Source of the DNA: Dastarcus helophoroides
Lineage: Eukaryota; Arthropoda; Insecta; Coleoptera; Bothrideridae
DNA length: 64,000 bases
Direction: 5' to 3'
NCBI GenBank assembly: GCA_028583605.1
Contig: CM053328.1
Span: forward strand, 30,363,578-30,427,577
Within the stretch, counting starts at the first letter, position 1. Each line of letters opens with the position of its first letter. The notes below the pieces were generated by a model, which was not told the DNA's origin, did no database searches, and saw only the letters and a program-made list of their open reading frames with translations. Of the stretch, positions 1 through 13,514 are shown one piece after another. The translations under genes were made by a program, and so were the position numbers.

Positions 1-1080
1 CTTTGTTGAACATTTCGATATGATTAGCAATGAAATTTGGAAAACGATTTACTTCTGGAATAAACAATTTAAAATCTGATTCAGAATTTTTATCGATATC
101 TAGATTCGATGTGGGTTGATATTTATCTGTCTGCGTTGAAATTATTTTATCGGATGTCGATATTTTTCAGCCGTGTATTCGTCATTTAATTTTTGAGCAA
201 TTTTGCACGATTATTGTTTTCGAGGTAAATGCGAAATCGATAAAGGGAAAACTGCGACGATTTACTTCCGGTACGATTTTACAATTATTTATAATTTGAT
301 ATTTTACAACGAGATACATCGAGAGACATTGAACACTTATGCGCAAAGTTGAATATATCGCGAAGACATTAAATAGGCTCCAACATTTAGGCTAAGTTTC
401 AACATTCGAATAATTTGGGATTGATTTGGCTTCACTAAGATATATCTATTTAATACACATATATTGTAAGTTTGCGACTAATTTGTTTAATCACATCATA
501 CATTCGTTTTTTGTACTACTGTTGTGAAGAATTATAGACAAAAATTTGACTCTTTAAAATTAGCTCTAATAATAAGCGATAAATGGTAATTGGTGTTGGG
601 CAAACACAATTCGTTTAAAGAATATTTTGTTTAAATTAAAAAGGAGCGTTTTTGGGCATTTTTGAAACTGATTTCCAATCTCAAGTTTAAACGAGACCTG
701 TAGCTAAATGGGGACACAATGGGTCTGTTTTGGAGAAAAAATTGCCACTTCAACTCTGACACTTATTCTAAATACAGAGACTAATAAATAGGTCTCTGAA
801 CATTTATTAGATTCGAAGTTTGGAAACCAAATACCTATTTCGATCTCGTTAGATCTCGTCAGTTTGGTATAACCAACTCGATTGCTAACAAATATTCCGA
901 CAAGTAAGTGTTAAAGAATTCACGGACATCAAGCGTGTGACTTCTTAGTACTAGCCACCTATTGGTCGATATACATAAACTATGGCCATCGCCAACAATG
1001 TCGTATGCAAGTAGAACTACTTGCATACTGACACTTAAACAAACATAAGCCATCATTTTAATGATAATTTATTTTGTTAT
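1..1080. other. AT-rich non-coding stretch
   Basis: No convincing gene is visible. Composition is AT-rich but without the array unit. A fragment of a foldback element lies at 774-866. Confidence 0.5.
774..866 (+). mobile_element. Fragment of foldback MITE (same family as 19822-19981)
   Basis: This segment contains ATTAGATTCGAAGTTTGGAA followed by ACCAAATACC and a TTTCGATCTCG stretch. It matches the left arm of the complete palindromic copy at 19.8 kb with scattered differences. The right arm is absent or badly decayed. Confidence 0.55.
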
Positions 1081-1213
1081 CCATGTTAAAAGTCGAATAT
1101 TTGGGAAGAGAATTTAAAATCAAAAATTTCAAATTTACACATCCTCAAATTTCGGCAAAAAAATGAAGTTCCAGAAGATCTCAAAATTTAAAAAATGTTG
1201 ATAAGAAACTTTA

Positions 1214-1357
1214 ATGTTTATTAATTTTATTTAACATTTCTGCAACCCAGTTTGGAAATATTTCAAAAATGTCTCAGAATATTGTCAACATTCATTAATA
1301 AAAATTTAAATATTTCCAAACTGTGTCGCAGACATGTTAAATAAAATTAATAAACAT
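1214..1357. mobile_element. Foldback MITE, copy 1
   Basis: Near-perfect inverted arms of about 45 bp begin ATGTTTATTAATTTTATTTA and include a TCTGC.ACCCAGTTTGGAAATATTT core that recurs inverted. The centre is about 50 bp. A decayed relative lies at 51468-51553. Both are followed by a GTTTGCGACCAA-like tail and CCA(A)CTATGAAGAA, so the real repeat extends past the palindrome. Confidence 0.7.
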
Positions 1358-1399
1358 AATGTTTGCGACCAACAACAGTCCACCATGAAGAAGAAACCT

Positions 1400-4300
1400 T
1401 AAAATTAAAAATTTCAGATTTTTATTTCTTCAAATTTTGTAAAAAAAAACTGTGACTACCAAAAGATCTCAAAATTTGAAAAATGACGTCAAAGAATTTC
1501 AAATTATTCCGGAACTTGATTTTTTTCCGACATTTTTCTCTAGCTTTGATTTTTTTACTCTGTTCGAAATTTCGAATTTCTCCAAGTTTCGACTTCAGAA
1601 TTTGGACTTTTTTTTTGAAGATTTCTACTTTTTCCGAAATTGTCTCCTAATTTAGACTATTTTTCAAAGTTTCGATTGTTTTGAACATTTCTACACTTTT
1701 CAGAATTTTGAATTTTTTTTCTTGATATGTCGACTTCTTTAAAAATTTTAATTTTTTCCAGATTTTTGATTTTGCAAAATCTTGACTTTTTTCGAAATTT
1801 CGAAATCTTCAGACAGTTTGGACTTTTTTCACAAAGTCTATTTTTCTTTTGATTTTTTGAATTTCAACATTTTTTAAAATTTTGATTTTATTAAAATTTC
1901 GGCCATTTTTCAAAATTTCGATTGTTTTTAAATTTTCGGCTTTTTTCAGAATTTCGATTTTGTATTTCGAAATTTGCCTTATTTTCAAAATCTAGATTTT
2001 TCCATTTTTTGGAAAATCTTAACGTCTGCAGGTTTTTGACTTAAAAGTTTAAACTTTTTTGGAAATTACTACTTTTGTTTCAGCCTTTCTAGTTTTTCCT
2101 AATTCCGACTTTTTTCAAAATGTTGACCTTTTCAGAATTTTGAGCATTTTTCGAAATTTCGATTGATTTGAATATTTCAGGTTTTTTAGAATTTCATGAT
2201 GATTTTTCGAAGAGTAGACTTTTTTCGAAATGTTGACCTTTTCACTGTTTCTACTTCAAAAATTCGGCGTTTTTTTTGAAAATTCCATTTTTTTGTCTTT
2301 TTTTCGAGTTCCGAATGCCTATCAAAATTTTGATTTCTTGAATATCTAGATATTTTTCAGAATTTCGATTTTTTCAAAATTTCGATTTTTTTCGATTTTT
2401 TTTTAAATATCGATTTTGTCATTTTCGACATTTTAACATTTTCAAATTTATGAAATTTTCAAATTCAATTATATTTAAAATTTAAATTATACTAAATTTA
2501 AAATTATATTAAAAATTATGGACTTTTATTGAAAATTTCGACTTTTTAGTCTTCGCTTCAAAATTTCGACCTCGTTGAAAATTTCTATTTTTTTCAGAAT
2601 TTCAGTTTTTTCTTAATTTTGATTTTTTTTCCAAAATTTTGACTTTTTTGTACCTATAACGTTATTTTTCAAAATTCCGATTTTTTTTAAATTTCGACTT
2701 TTTTTGAAAATTCTATTTTTTCAGAATTTGTATTTTTTCCCCAAAACTACGACTTTTCTGAAAAATTTCGACTTTTTCAGAGTTTTGACTTCAAAATTTC
2801 GGTCTTTTTAAAAGGTTCAACTTTCTTTCAGAATTTCAATTTTTTTCCTTACTTTCGACTTTTTTTCGTCATTTGGATTCTTTAAAATTCTAATTATTTT
2901 TAAAAACTCGATTTTTTAAAGCGACGTTTTTTCACAATTTCGACTTTTTCAGATTTAACTTTAAAATTTCGGTCTTTTTAAAAAGTTTAACTTTTTTTCA
3001 GAATTTCAATTTTATTCCCTACTTTCGACTTTTTTTTGTAATTTAGATTTTTTTTCACGATTTCGATTTTTCCCTCAAAATCTACACTTTTTTGAAAATT
3101 TAGATTTTTTTTCAGATTTTTGTATTCTCTTTAGAATTTCGAATTTAGTTCGAATTTCGATCTTTTCAGAGTTCTGACTTCAGAATTTGGAGGTTTTTTT
3201 TTCAAGTTTTTAATTTTTTTCAGATTTACCAATTTTTTTTCCTAATTTCGACTTTCTTTAATAATTCTGGCTTTTTCAGATTTCGACTATTTTTCAAAAT
3301 TTCAATGTTTTTGAAAATTTGGAATTTTTTAAATTTTTTTCGAAAGTTCGTCTTTTTTTTGAAAATTTGAAGCTTTTCCAAATTTTGGTTTTTTTTTAAA
3401 GACTCAGTTTTGATTTCAAGGTTTTGGCCTTTTTTGAAAATAGTTAATTTTTTCTCAGAATTTCAATTTTTTTCTAATTTGGATCTTTTCCAAAATGTTT
3501 ACTCCTTAGAGTTTCTGTTTTTAAAAATTTCGATTTTTTATTTGAAAATTTCGACTTATTTTTCAGAATTTCAGATTTTTTCTAATTTCAATTTTTTTTT
3601 GAAAAACTTTAGAATTTTGCTGTTTTAGAATTATCAACTTTTTCGGAATTTCGATTTTTTATTTATATCGATTTATCTCAGAATTTCGACTATTTTTCAA
3701 AATTTCTATTTTTTTGGAAATTTTATCTTTTTCGGAATTTCGAATTTTTTCAGAAGTGCGACTTTTCTTGAAATTTTGACTTATTTCAAAGTGTCGCATT
3801 TTTCTTTCAAAATTTCAAATTTTTTCGGAATTCCGTTTGTTTTCCAAAATTTTAACCATTTTTCTAAATTCCTACTCTTATTTTCTGAATAAAATTTTCT
3901 TTTAATATTATGACTTCGGCATTTTTTCAAAAATCTACTTTTTTTCAAAATTTGAATCTTGTCCTAATTTCGACATTTTTCAAAATTTTAATTTTTTCCA
4001 GGATTTCGCCTATTTTTTTTAATTTCCATTTTTTTGAACATTTTAAAAGTACGACTTTTTCAAAATATAGAATTTCCTCAAAGTTTTTTGAAATTTCCAT
4101 TTAATCTCTAAATCTCTCTTTAATCTCTTGAAAATTCTTATTTTGCACTTCTAATTCGGTTTTTTTTATATATTAGACTTAAAATTTCGATTTTTTTTTA
4201 ATATGTTAAATTATTTTTGGAATTTTCGAATTTTTCAAGGCGAATACTCTTTAAACCTTTTTTTTTTTGTAAAATTTCGATTTGGGTCGTAATTTTGACT

Positions 4301-5400
4301 TTTTCTAGATATTTTGTTTTTCAAAATTTGGACTTTAATCTTCAAATGTTAGCTTTTGTGTCGAAATTTCGACGTTTAGTTCAAAAATGTTGTTACAAAT
4401 TCTGGAGTATTATTCGAAATGTTGAGTATATCTCACTTCTTCAGTTTTACCTTCTTAAAAATTGTACTTAATATTTTAATTTATACGTTTTAAATGTTTG
4501 TCCAAAAACTTGGCCTTCAAGCTTAAATTTTGATTTTTTTCTAAAAATTTCGACCCTAAGTCTCGATTTGTTGACTTTTTTCTCGAAATGTCGACTTTTT
4601 TCTCGAAATTTTGAGAAGAGTTTTTATAAATGCCCAATTTTACAATTGACACTGAATTTTTTCTGTCGATATTTTTAGTTTTAAATTTGAAAGATTTTTC
4701 CCTAAACGGTTTTTATCAAAATTCCATGTTTACACTTTCAACTAAAATTTCGATTTTAAAGTCAACATTTTGCAATATTCCATGTGTTAGATGATTTGAC
4801 TTTTTTTTCGAAATTTCGTGTTTATTTTCGAAATTACGCTTTTTTTCCAACAATTCTATTAAAAATTATTTCGATTTTTGATTTCAGATTTTCGAATTAT
4901 TTTTAAAATTTCAACTTTTTTCCAAGTTTCAACATATTCAGAATTTAGCTTCAAAATATCAGTTTTTTTTTCAAAAATTCTACTTTTTAAAGAATTTCGA
5001 TTTTTTTATTATTTCGATTTCGAAACTTCGATTTTTTTTTAAATTCGTCTTTTTCAGAATTTCGATTTTTTCAAAATTACGACTTTTTCTGGTCAATTCT
5101 ATAAATAAGCTTGTATACAGGGTGAGCCAAACTCGATATCTCAGTTCTACTGTAAGAAAAGGAAAAACGTTATAAAAATTCTGAAAAGAGGTTCTTAATT
5201 GGGGTTGAGTAAGGTCCATTTTAAGCCACATCCATATTTGGAAAACGAAGTAATGACGTCATTATTTTTTTATTTTTTTTAAATTTTTTATCTTTTATAA
5301 TTTTAAAATTTCATCGTTTTTCTGAAAATTTCGACGTTTTTCTAAAAACTTCGAGTTGAGTCTTAACATTTTTTGTATATGTTGCTTATTTTGAAAATAT
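1400..5400. repeat. Satellite-like array 1, T-rich on plus strand
   Basis: About 4 kb of degenerate 16-18 bp units built from a T tract followed by CAAAATTTCGAC or GAAAATTTCGAC. Short ORFs here (for example 1452-1655, 3410-3628, 3910-4104) are rich in Phe, Leu, Ser and Ile and simply translate the repeat, so they are not called as genes. An island near 5110-5240 begins TACAGGGTGAGCC. Confidence 0.85.
5110..5270. other. Non-array island with TACAGGGTG end motif
   Basis: The island starts TATACAGGGTGAGCCAAAC, resembling the TACAGGGTG termini of several insect DNA transposons. I see no clear opposite end, so this is only a hint of an element fragment. Confidence 0.25.
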
Positions 5401-8400
5401 TTGATCTCAGTATTAAAAAAAAACAATTATAGCTGTTGTTTCTTTAGTTCTAAAACTTAGCAGTTTACGAAGTTAATAAGTCTGGTTCTCCAGAATGTTA
5501 ACGTTATAATGTCTAAATATTTATTTTCAATTTTTTCACTTTGAATGCATTTTTTTAAATAATTTTTGGTTGATATTTATATGCTCAATGTAACCTAAAT
5601 TTATATAATGCAAAAATCACTTACACAAGCCAAAGAGATCGGCGTTCTAATCTGTGTCAAGTGGAAAATGCAATGTCCCTCCTAAATTTGAAAATAAGTC
5701 CCTAAAATTAACAAGTTTCAAGCATGTACGTATTCAGCGCTAAAAACGCAGAAGCCAGCAATATACGACTTTAGCCGTAAATTTGTGATGCCCAACACCA
5801 ATAAAAACATTCTAATGATTCATAAAATTTGTGATACTAAACCTATAAATGGCCTACCCCTTTAAGAACTGAAGATAGCTCTTTCTCTAAACAATGGTAC
5901 GTTTCAAAAAAAAAATTAAAAATTTGAAGCCTAAAATTTAAATTTCCAATAAAAATATACCAAAATTTTATCTACATAAAATATTTTTTCAAAATTCTTC
6001 ATTCTTCTTGAAAGTTTCAGTTTAATTCTGATTTTTAAAATTCTCTGAGAATAACTGAAAAAGTTCCCAGCATTTGAAGGTTTCGGGAAATTTCGAGTTT
6101 TTTCACAATTTTTTTCCCACCAAATTCAACATCACCAATTTATATTTTCATCTCAAAATTTTTCTTTCTTGAAGTAGTTTTCTTCTTGAAAATTCGACTT
6201 TTTTTGAAATTTCCTTAATCATGGAAATTCCTCTTACTCTCATAATTTCAAAAACAAAGTCGAAATTGTGATTTGTTTCGAGTCAAAAAATTCAGCTTTG
6301 AATAAATAAAAACTTCAACTTTGATTTCGAGAATAAAGTTGAAATCTGTGAAAAACCCCACATTTCATAGTAAATTATCTGTAATTTCGTGTATTTTTCG
6401 AAACCTTGATTCTAAGCTTAGAATTTTTAATCCTTGCAACTCGAATTTTCCATCATCATCCCAACATGTCGATTTTTTTCTAGAAATTAGACTTGAAGTC
6501 CATATTTACAAATAAAAAAGTAAAAATTCGAAACTTGAGCTTCAAATTTTGAGAACATGACAGAAGTACATCGTAAAAAACTCGAAATTTCTATTTTTAT
6601 CATTGTTCGAAATTTGTTTAAAAAAATCGAATTTTTAAGGAGGAATTTTTAACAACGATCGGACGAGAAGTTTCATTTTATCCCGTTTGGGAATTTAATC
6701 GACAGAATCTATGTCCAACGAAAGTTTTACCCGTTCACTATATTGGGTGATCAATATACCATTGAGCTGAAGTCAGCTATCATCAATCACTCTTAATAGT
6801 TGATCAGAATCATTAGAATGTTTTTCAAATTAATTATGGAACAATTATATGGTTATCAATTCAAAAACTACAAAAAAGGCACAAAATAATGACGGCATAT
6901 TATAAATAAATAACAGATTGCAAACCGGTATTTCGTTGTTAAAAACGTTATCAGGATATGTTAGTAAAAACGATGCAATTAGAAAATAAAACAAAAAAGG
7001 GAACGGTTAAAAATATAATATTTATTTCGATATAAATAATAACACCGATTTTCTGCTTTCACAATTGTCTGCGATTCTAAAATGCGGAAGTAAAAATAAA
7101 GAAAAACAACCGTTTTGCCACCATACTAAGTTCTACATTCGATCCACTCTTCTTTCAAAATCCGAATCCTTCTATTAAAAAAATACTAATATTTTCGTAG
7201 ATTATGTAAAAAAATAACTAAAGTCGAACTTTGGCCTAGAAGACTTAATACAGCAAACCAGAATTGCAAAAAATATTATTGTCTGCTTGGATTATCGTAT
7301 TCCAGTGGGAATTTTCCACTTGATCAACAGCTGTAATATTTTCATACAAGAATATATTTCTGTAGCTAGAGAACTGCTGCCAACTTTGGTTTGCTGTTTA
7401 CTAATATATAATTAAAATAATAAATGCGTAATTAACTAGTTTTACTCAATGCGAAAGAAAATTGCACAAAAGGAAAAATACCCAAGCGTGATCTACGTTG
7501 CTTTTGTTATTCGATACAATAACGCCACAAATTGGGAATTTTTTTAATAGCCGCCGCTTCATATTGAGGAGCTCCACATCGCATTTCTGATTGTGTCAAT
7601 TGTCAAAATTATATCGTTACAAAAATAAATTATTTCTTTTGCAGTCTTCAATTTCGTCCTCAATATGAAACTAGCAGCGAGAGAATAAAACAGTGAAGAT
7701 CAGAATGAAAATATTTTGAGCCACTGATAATTTTGTTGAAGTTAATGTAACACGTTCACCGTGGCAGGTATCCCCGGGGGCACGTGCGGTGTGGTGCGGT
7801 GGTAAAATTAGCAAGTGGTTCTTTAATCTATTTCACATAAGAATTATTTCTTTTATTGACAGATTGCGCAGTTTAACTTGAAATGCACATTTCCCGGAGG
7901 CACCAACGCTCACACTCACGGGTTCCTGGGGGGCCGCACATATATGTTAAAATTTTATTTGCCGTTGAACGTGTTAAGTTCTGGATTCTTACACCTACAC
8001 TCTTTCCGGCGCGCTGTTCAAATCGCGGCGCGAAAAAATGTCAAGTCTAAATGCAAAATTGTCACTTGGGAAACGAATGCCTTAAAATTATGAAGGATTG
8101 ACCTGAGGTAAAAGATCGTGCGCGAATGTAACGTTGCATTCCTTTTGGAACGCGTACCGTTTGGAACGCACGTTTGGCGCCTCCTGACGAGATTGCGCGA
8201 AAAGGCTGTAAGTGTAAAGGGGCCTAATGTATCTGTCGTTTTACAGAACATTGGCGAAAAATATATTCATGCTTAATCTTCAAATACAACTTATAAATAG
8301 TCAGATATGGTGCGGAATTTGGGCGCCTTGCCCAAATATGGAAAAAAAAAACATCCTTTCGGATGTAATAAATACAAGGTTTTAAAAATGTAGTAAATGC

Positions 8401-8490
8401 AATATAATTTAAAGTAGAGGGAAGCGTTCCAAATATATAACCTGGATAATGATCGATTTACTTTCATTTTATTCAACGTTTTTTTCCTGC
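5400..8490. other. Mostly non-array intergenic island
   Basis: No gene recognised. The array unit recurs weakly at 5.9-6.6 kb. At 6.7-8.5 kb the composition is more balanced, with a piggyBac-like MITE at 7751-7973. Inverted copies of TCATATTGAGGA occur near 7558 and 7659 (as TCCTCAATATGA). ORFs at 7878-8093 and 8018-8251 overlap one another on opposite strands and have no recognisable domain. Confidence 0.5.
7751..7973. mobile_element. Possible piggyBac-like MITE
   Basis: The left end is CACGTTCACCGTGGCA and the right end, read inverted, is CACGTTCAACGGCAAA. The right end abuts TTAA, the target duplicated by piggyBac elements. The left flank reads GTAA, one mismatch from TTAA. The interior carries GC-rich CCCCGGGGG and no coding capacity. 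Confidence 0.45.
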
Positions 8491-8499
8491 CATTCTGCC

Positions 8500-11400
8500 A
8501 TTTTAAACGGTTCGAAATTTGGACCTTGATCCAGAAATTTCGAGTTTAAACCAAAAACTCCGTGTCTTTTTTTCTCGTTTGAATTTTCTTGTAATAAGTT
8601 ATTTTTGGAAACATTTACCATTCTCTGTTCAGGTTCGACTCGATTCAAGTTTTATACTTACTAATACTTTAAAAAAAAATCATTATAAACTCAAAATTTC
8701 GAGAATCTTCACTTTTGTCTTGAAATTTATCCTAAAACTTTGAATAATTTTTCTTCAGAGTTCATCTATAAACTGAAAATCTTTTTTTAGAAGAGTTGGC
8801 TTTATTTTGGAACTTCTTATTTGGAAAATTCGAATTTTTTCACAAAATTTATTTAAAAAAGCAACATCTTTATTTCCTCATCACCGTAATACTCCAAAGG
8901 CCATGAATAGGTTTGCCCTTCGCGAGCAGAATGAACTTACAAATTTCAAAATTTTGACTTTTTTCATGAAATTTCAAAATTTTGCGTTTTTTCACAAAGC
9001 GTTAAAACTTTGACTTTTTTTAGGAAGTTTTGAAATTAAATTCATTTTTTTTTAATAAATTCTGTTTGAGTTTTTCCGAAATTAAGACATTTTTCATAAT
9101 TTCAGTTTTACACTTAATTTTGCTTTTTTTTTTTAAATTTTGATCGTTAACTGAAAATTTCGAGAATGTTATTTTTGTAAACAAATATTTTTTGAACACT
9201 TCTACTTTTGTCTAAAAATTCCTCCCTTAGGTCTTCAATTTTTGTTCATTTTTCTTCAAAAGTCGATTACAAACTCCAAATTTCGGGTTTTTTTTTTGAA
9301 AAAAGTTTATTGATTTTGAAAAATTTTTGTTTTAATTTGGAAATTTAGACTTTTTTCACGAAATTTCAAAATTTTGACTCTTTTCACGAAGTTTCAAAAT
9401 TTTGACCTTTTTTCAGGAAATTTCGAAATTAAACTCATTTTTTTATAATAAATTCTGTTTGAGTTTTTCCGAAATTAAGACATTTTTCATAATTTCAGTT
9501 TTACACTTAATTTTGCTTTTTTTTAAATTTTGATTGTTAACTGAAAATTTCGAGAATGTTATTTTTTTTTTAAATATTTTTTGAAAACTTCCACTTTTGT
9601 CTAAAAATTCCGCCTTTACACTTTTAATGTTTGCTCATTTTTCTTCAAAGTTCGATTACAAAATCCAAATCTCAGTTTTTTTTAAACAAATTGACTTTAT
9701 TTTTGAAGGTTTTTGTTGCTTTAATTGGGAAATTTAAACTTTTTCCACGAAATTTCATAATTTTGACCCCTTTTTCAAGAAATTTTAAAATGTTTACCCT
9801 TTTTGAAATTTAAAAGTTTTTGCTTTAATTTGGAAATTTAGACTTTTTTCACGAAATTTCATAATTTTGACCCCTTTTTCACGAAATTTTAAAATGTTGA
9901 CCTTTTTTCACGAAATTTAAAAGTTTTTGCTTTAATTTGGAAATTTAGACTTTTTCCACGACATTTCATAATTTTGGCCCCTTTTTCACGAAATTTTAAA
10001 ATTTTGACCTTTTTTTTCATAAAATTTCAAAATTTTAACCTTTTTTTCACGAAATTTAAAAGTTTTTGCTTTAATTTGGAAATTTAGACCTTTTTCACGA
10101 AATTTCATAAATTTGACCCCTTTTTCACGAAATTTCAAAATTTTAACCTTTTTTTCACAAAATTTCAAAATTTTAAGTTTTTTTCACGAGACTTCAACAT
10201 TTTGAATTTTTTCAAAAAATTTCGATATTAAATTTTATTTTTTAAATAAATTCTGAGAAATTTTGAAATCAGACTCACTTTTTTCTATAAGTTTGAGTAC
10301 TTCCCTTTGGATTTTTTTTCATAATTTGTGGTTTAAAATTAATTTTGTTTTTCACAACATTTCCATTGTAAACTTAAAATTTCGAAGAAATATTGTTTTA
10401 AATAAATCATATATTTTTTTTTAGAAATTCCACTTTTGTTTCTTCCAGTTTTACTAATTCTTCTTCAGAATTTAACTAAAAATTCAAAATCTGAACTGCT
10501 TTAAAAAAAATTGAGTGTATTTTGAAAATTTCCTACTTAATTTTGAATTGTCGACTTGTTTTATGAACCTTCGAAATTAGCCTCGGTTTTTTAAAATTAA
10601 TTCCGAGTTTTCCGAAATTTCGGTTTTTTTAAAGCTCGAGGTTTACACATTTATTTGTTATTTTATTTATTTGTTTTTGTCTAAAATTTCCATTTTAAAC
10701 TCAAAATTTTCGTGAACATTGTTTTTGTGATATTTTATTTTTTTTTTTGTGTCAAAACTCCGGTTTACACTTTTAACTTTTACTAATGTTTCTTCAAGAT
10801 TCGACTAAAGATCTGAACGAAAAGAGTGACTTTATTTTGGAAATTTCGCACTTAATTTCGAAATGTTCCATTTTTTCACGAACATTTCAAATTAAATCCA
10901 TATTTTTTTAAATACAAATTCAGATTTTTTTTTCAAATTGGACTTTTTTCATAACTCCAGGTTTATACTATCAGGTCAAAATTTTAGAAAATGACGAAAT
11001 GCTCATAAAAAGTTGGAATTTTAAAAATAATGACACTTAAATAAATTGAAAGTTTAAAAAATTTACAAATTTGTAACACCCTCGAAATTTAAAAAATTTC
11101 ATGTAACCTCAGTTTGGAGAAATGTCGAGACTTGAAAAAATTTTTGAAGTCATACTAATTAGAAAAATTGAAACTTTGAAGTGAAATAATTTTCAGGTCA
11201 AAAATTTTGAAAAATGTTAAAATTTTCATAAATAAATAAAAATTCTCAATAAAAGTCCATATTTTGAAATAAAATTCGTAATTTTAAGGTAGAAATATTG
11301 AAAAGTCAAAATTTTCAAAAGAGAAGGTGTCCTCAAAACAATTCGAAAATTAAAGAATTTTCAAAAAATTTCCAATATTTGAAAAAGTTAGAATTTTCAA

Positions 11401-13514
11401 AAATAAATGATCTTTGAAAAAATGTCAAAATTTTCACAGAAGTTATAAATTTTGCAAAAAAGCGACGAAAATTTGAAAAAAACTTTGAAATTTTAAAGGC
11501 GTAATTTTGAAAAATGTCGAAATATTCATAAAAAGTTCATTTCTCAAAAAAGTTAAACGAAGTTGAAATATTGAAAGTTAGTCTAAAATTTCAAAAAAGA
11601 ACACATTTTGGACAAATGTCGAGATTTCAAAAAAAAAAATTTGGAAAAATCCGATTTTTTTTTCATATTAATTAGAATTTTTTTTTTAACTGAAATCATT
11701 TTAAAAATTCAAAAATGGCACATTTTTTACAAAAATTTGGAATTTTGTAAAAGAGAAAACTTTTTCAAAATGATTTGAAAATTGAAAAATTTTCGAAAAA
11801 TTTCAAATTTTTGAAAAATCAAAATTCTAAAAAATTGATGAATTTTGAAAAAATGTTGGAATTTGTCAGAGCTCAAATTTCCAAAAAAAAATTAAAATTT
11901 TGAGGGGTAAAAATTGAAAAAACCTGTCGAAATTTTAAAGTTAAAATTTTGAAAAATGTCGAAGTTTTCGTAAAAATGGAGAATTTTTAAACAAGCCAAA
12001 ATTTTGAAAAATTTAGTACTTTTTAACGAAGTCGAAATTTTGAAAAATAGTCGATAATTTCAAAAAGCTACATTTTGGACAAATGTCGAGGTTTGAAATT
12101 TGCAAAAAGATCCAAAATTTTTGAAACATCGTGCTAATTAAAAAAAACTGGAATCTTGAAAGTCAACATCTTCAAAAAAAATTCGAAATTTTAGAAAAAT
12201 GTCAAAATTTATTTTAATGTTTCATCAAAAAAGTTGAGATTTTCAAAAAAATCAACATTTTTAAAAATTTTGAAATTTATAAATTTTCAAGAGGTCGAAA
12301 TTTTCGAAAAGTGGAAACTAAAAAAAATGGAAATTTTGAAAAAAGTCTATTAGGAAAAAACTTTGGAAGTCTGAAAAAAAGGACAAATTTTCTAAATAAA
12401 CCCAAATTTTGAAGTCAAAAGCTCTGAAAAAGTTGAAAATGTCGAAATTTCGATATCAATCAAAATTTTTAGAAAAAGTCGAAATTTTGAAAAATGTCGG
12501 AGTTTTTGTAAAAAGGGAATATTTTCAAATAAGTGAAGACTTTAAAAAAGTCGAAATTTTGAAAAAATTAATAATTTTTAACGAAGTTGAAATTTTGAAA
12601 AATTTTCGAAAATTTAAAAAAAAAACACATTTTGGACGGGTGTCGAGATTTGAAAAAAATCAAAATTGGCAAATAATTTTTGAAAAGTAGCGCTGATTAA
12701 AATAATTAGAATTTTGAAATGAAAGTCAAGATCTTCAAAAATATTCGAAATTTGGAAAAATGACGAAACTTAAAAAGTCACCCCTTTTAAAAACAGTTAT
12801 ACTTTTTTAAAAAATTGGAAAACGAATCGAAATTTTGAAAAAAGTGTCTCAATTATCAAAAAAGTTGAGATTCTCAAGAAAAAAACCAAATTTTTAAATA
12901 AAAACCTGACTTTCTGAAATCTTGAACGGAAAAATTGAAACTTTGAAATGAGTCAACATTAAAAAAAATGAAATTTTGAAAGAAACGTCGAAACTTAAAC
13001 TTAAAAAAGCGACACTTTGAAAAAAAGTTATAAAGAAGTCAAAAAAAGGAATCTAAATTTATTTTAAATTTTCATCAAAAAGGTTGAGATTTTCAAATTT
13101 CAAAATTCCGAAATCAATCAAAATTTTCAAAAAAAGTCTAGAATTTGAAAAAACGAACCGAAACTCTGAAAAAGATCCTTTTGGAAAAATAATCGAAATT
13201 TTGAAAAACCTTCGGAATTCGGAAAAAAAGGTCGAATTCCGAAAAAAAATCGAAATTGGGGAAAAAATTAAAATTCAGAAAAAATAAGTAGAAATTTTGA
13301 AAAAGCAAAGTTTTAAATAGAAATTCGAAATTTTGAAATAAGTACAATTTTTAAAAAGAAATTCTAAAAAAGCGAGATTTTGAAAAAAGCGAGATTTTGA
13401 AAAAAGCGAAATTTCGAAAGAGCGAAATTTTGAAAAGTAGAGAATTTAAAAACATCGACACCTGAAATAAATAAAACTCTTCGAAAACCTTTACATTTTC
13501 AAATAAAGTCAAAA
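8500..13514. repeat. Satellite-like array 2, T-rich then A-rich
   Basis: To about 10960 the plus strand is T-rich, with units such as TTTTTTCACGAAATTTCAAA. From about 10970 it flips to A-rich units such as GAAAAATGTCGAAATTTTG. Higher-order repeats are visible: a roughly 390 bp duplication (from 9054 and 9447) and about three units of roughly 110 bp between 9800 and 10190. It ends at the GC-rich module starting at 13515. Confidence 0.85.
9054..9560. repeat. Tandem duplication of about 390 bp inside array 2
   Basis: The segment AAATTCTGTTTGAGTTTTTC and the following 80 bases occur at about 9057 and again at about 9450, almost unchanged, including CATAATTTCAGTTTTACACT. Confidence 0.7.
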
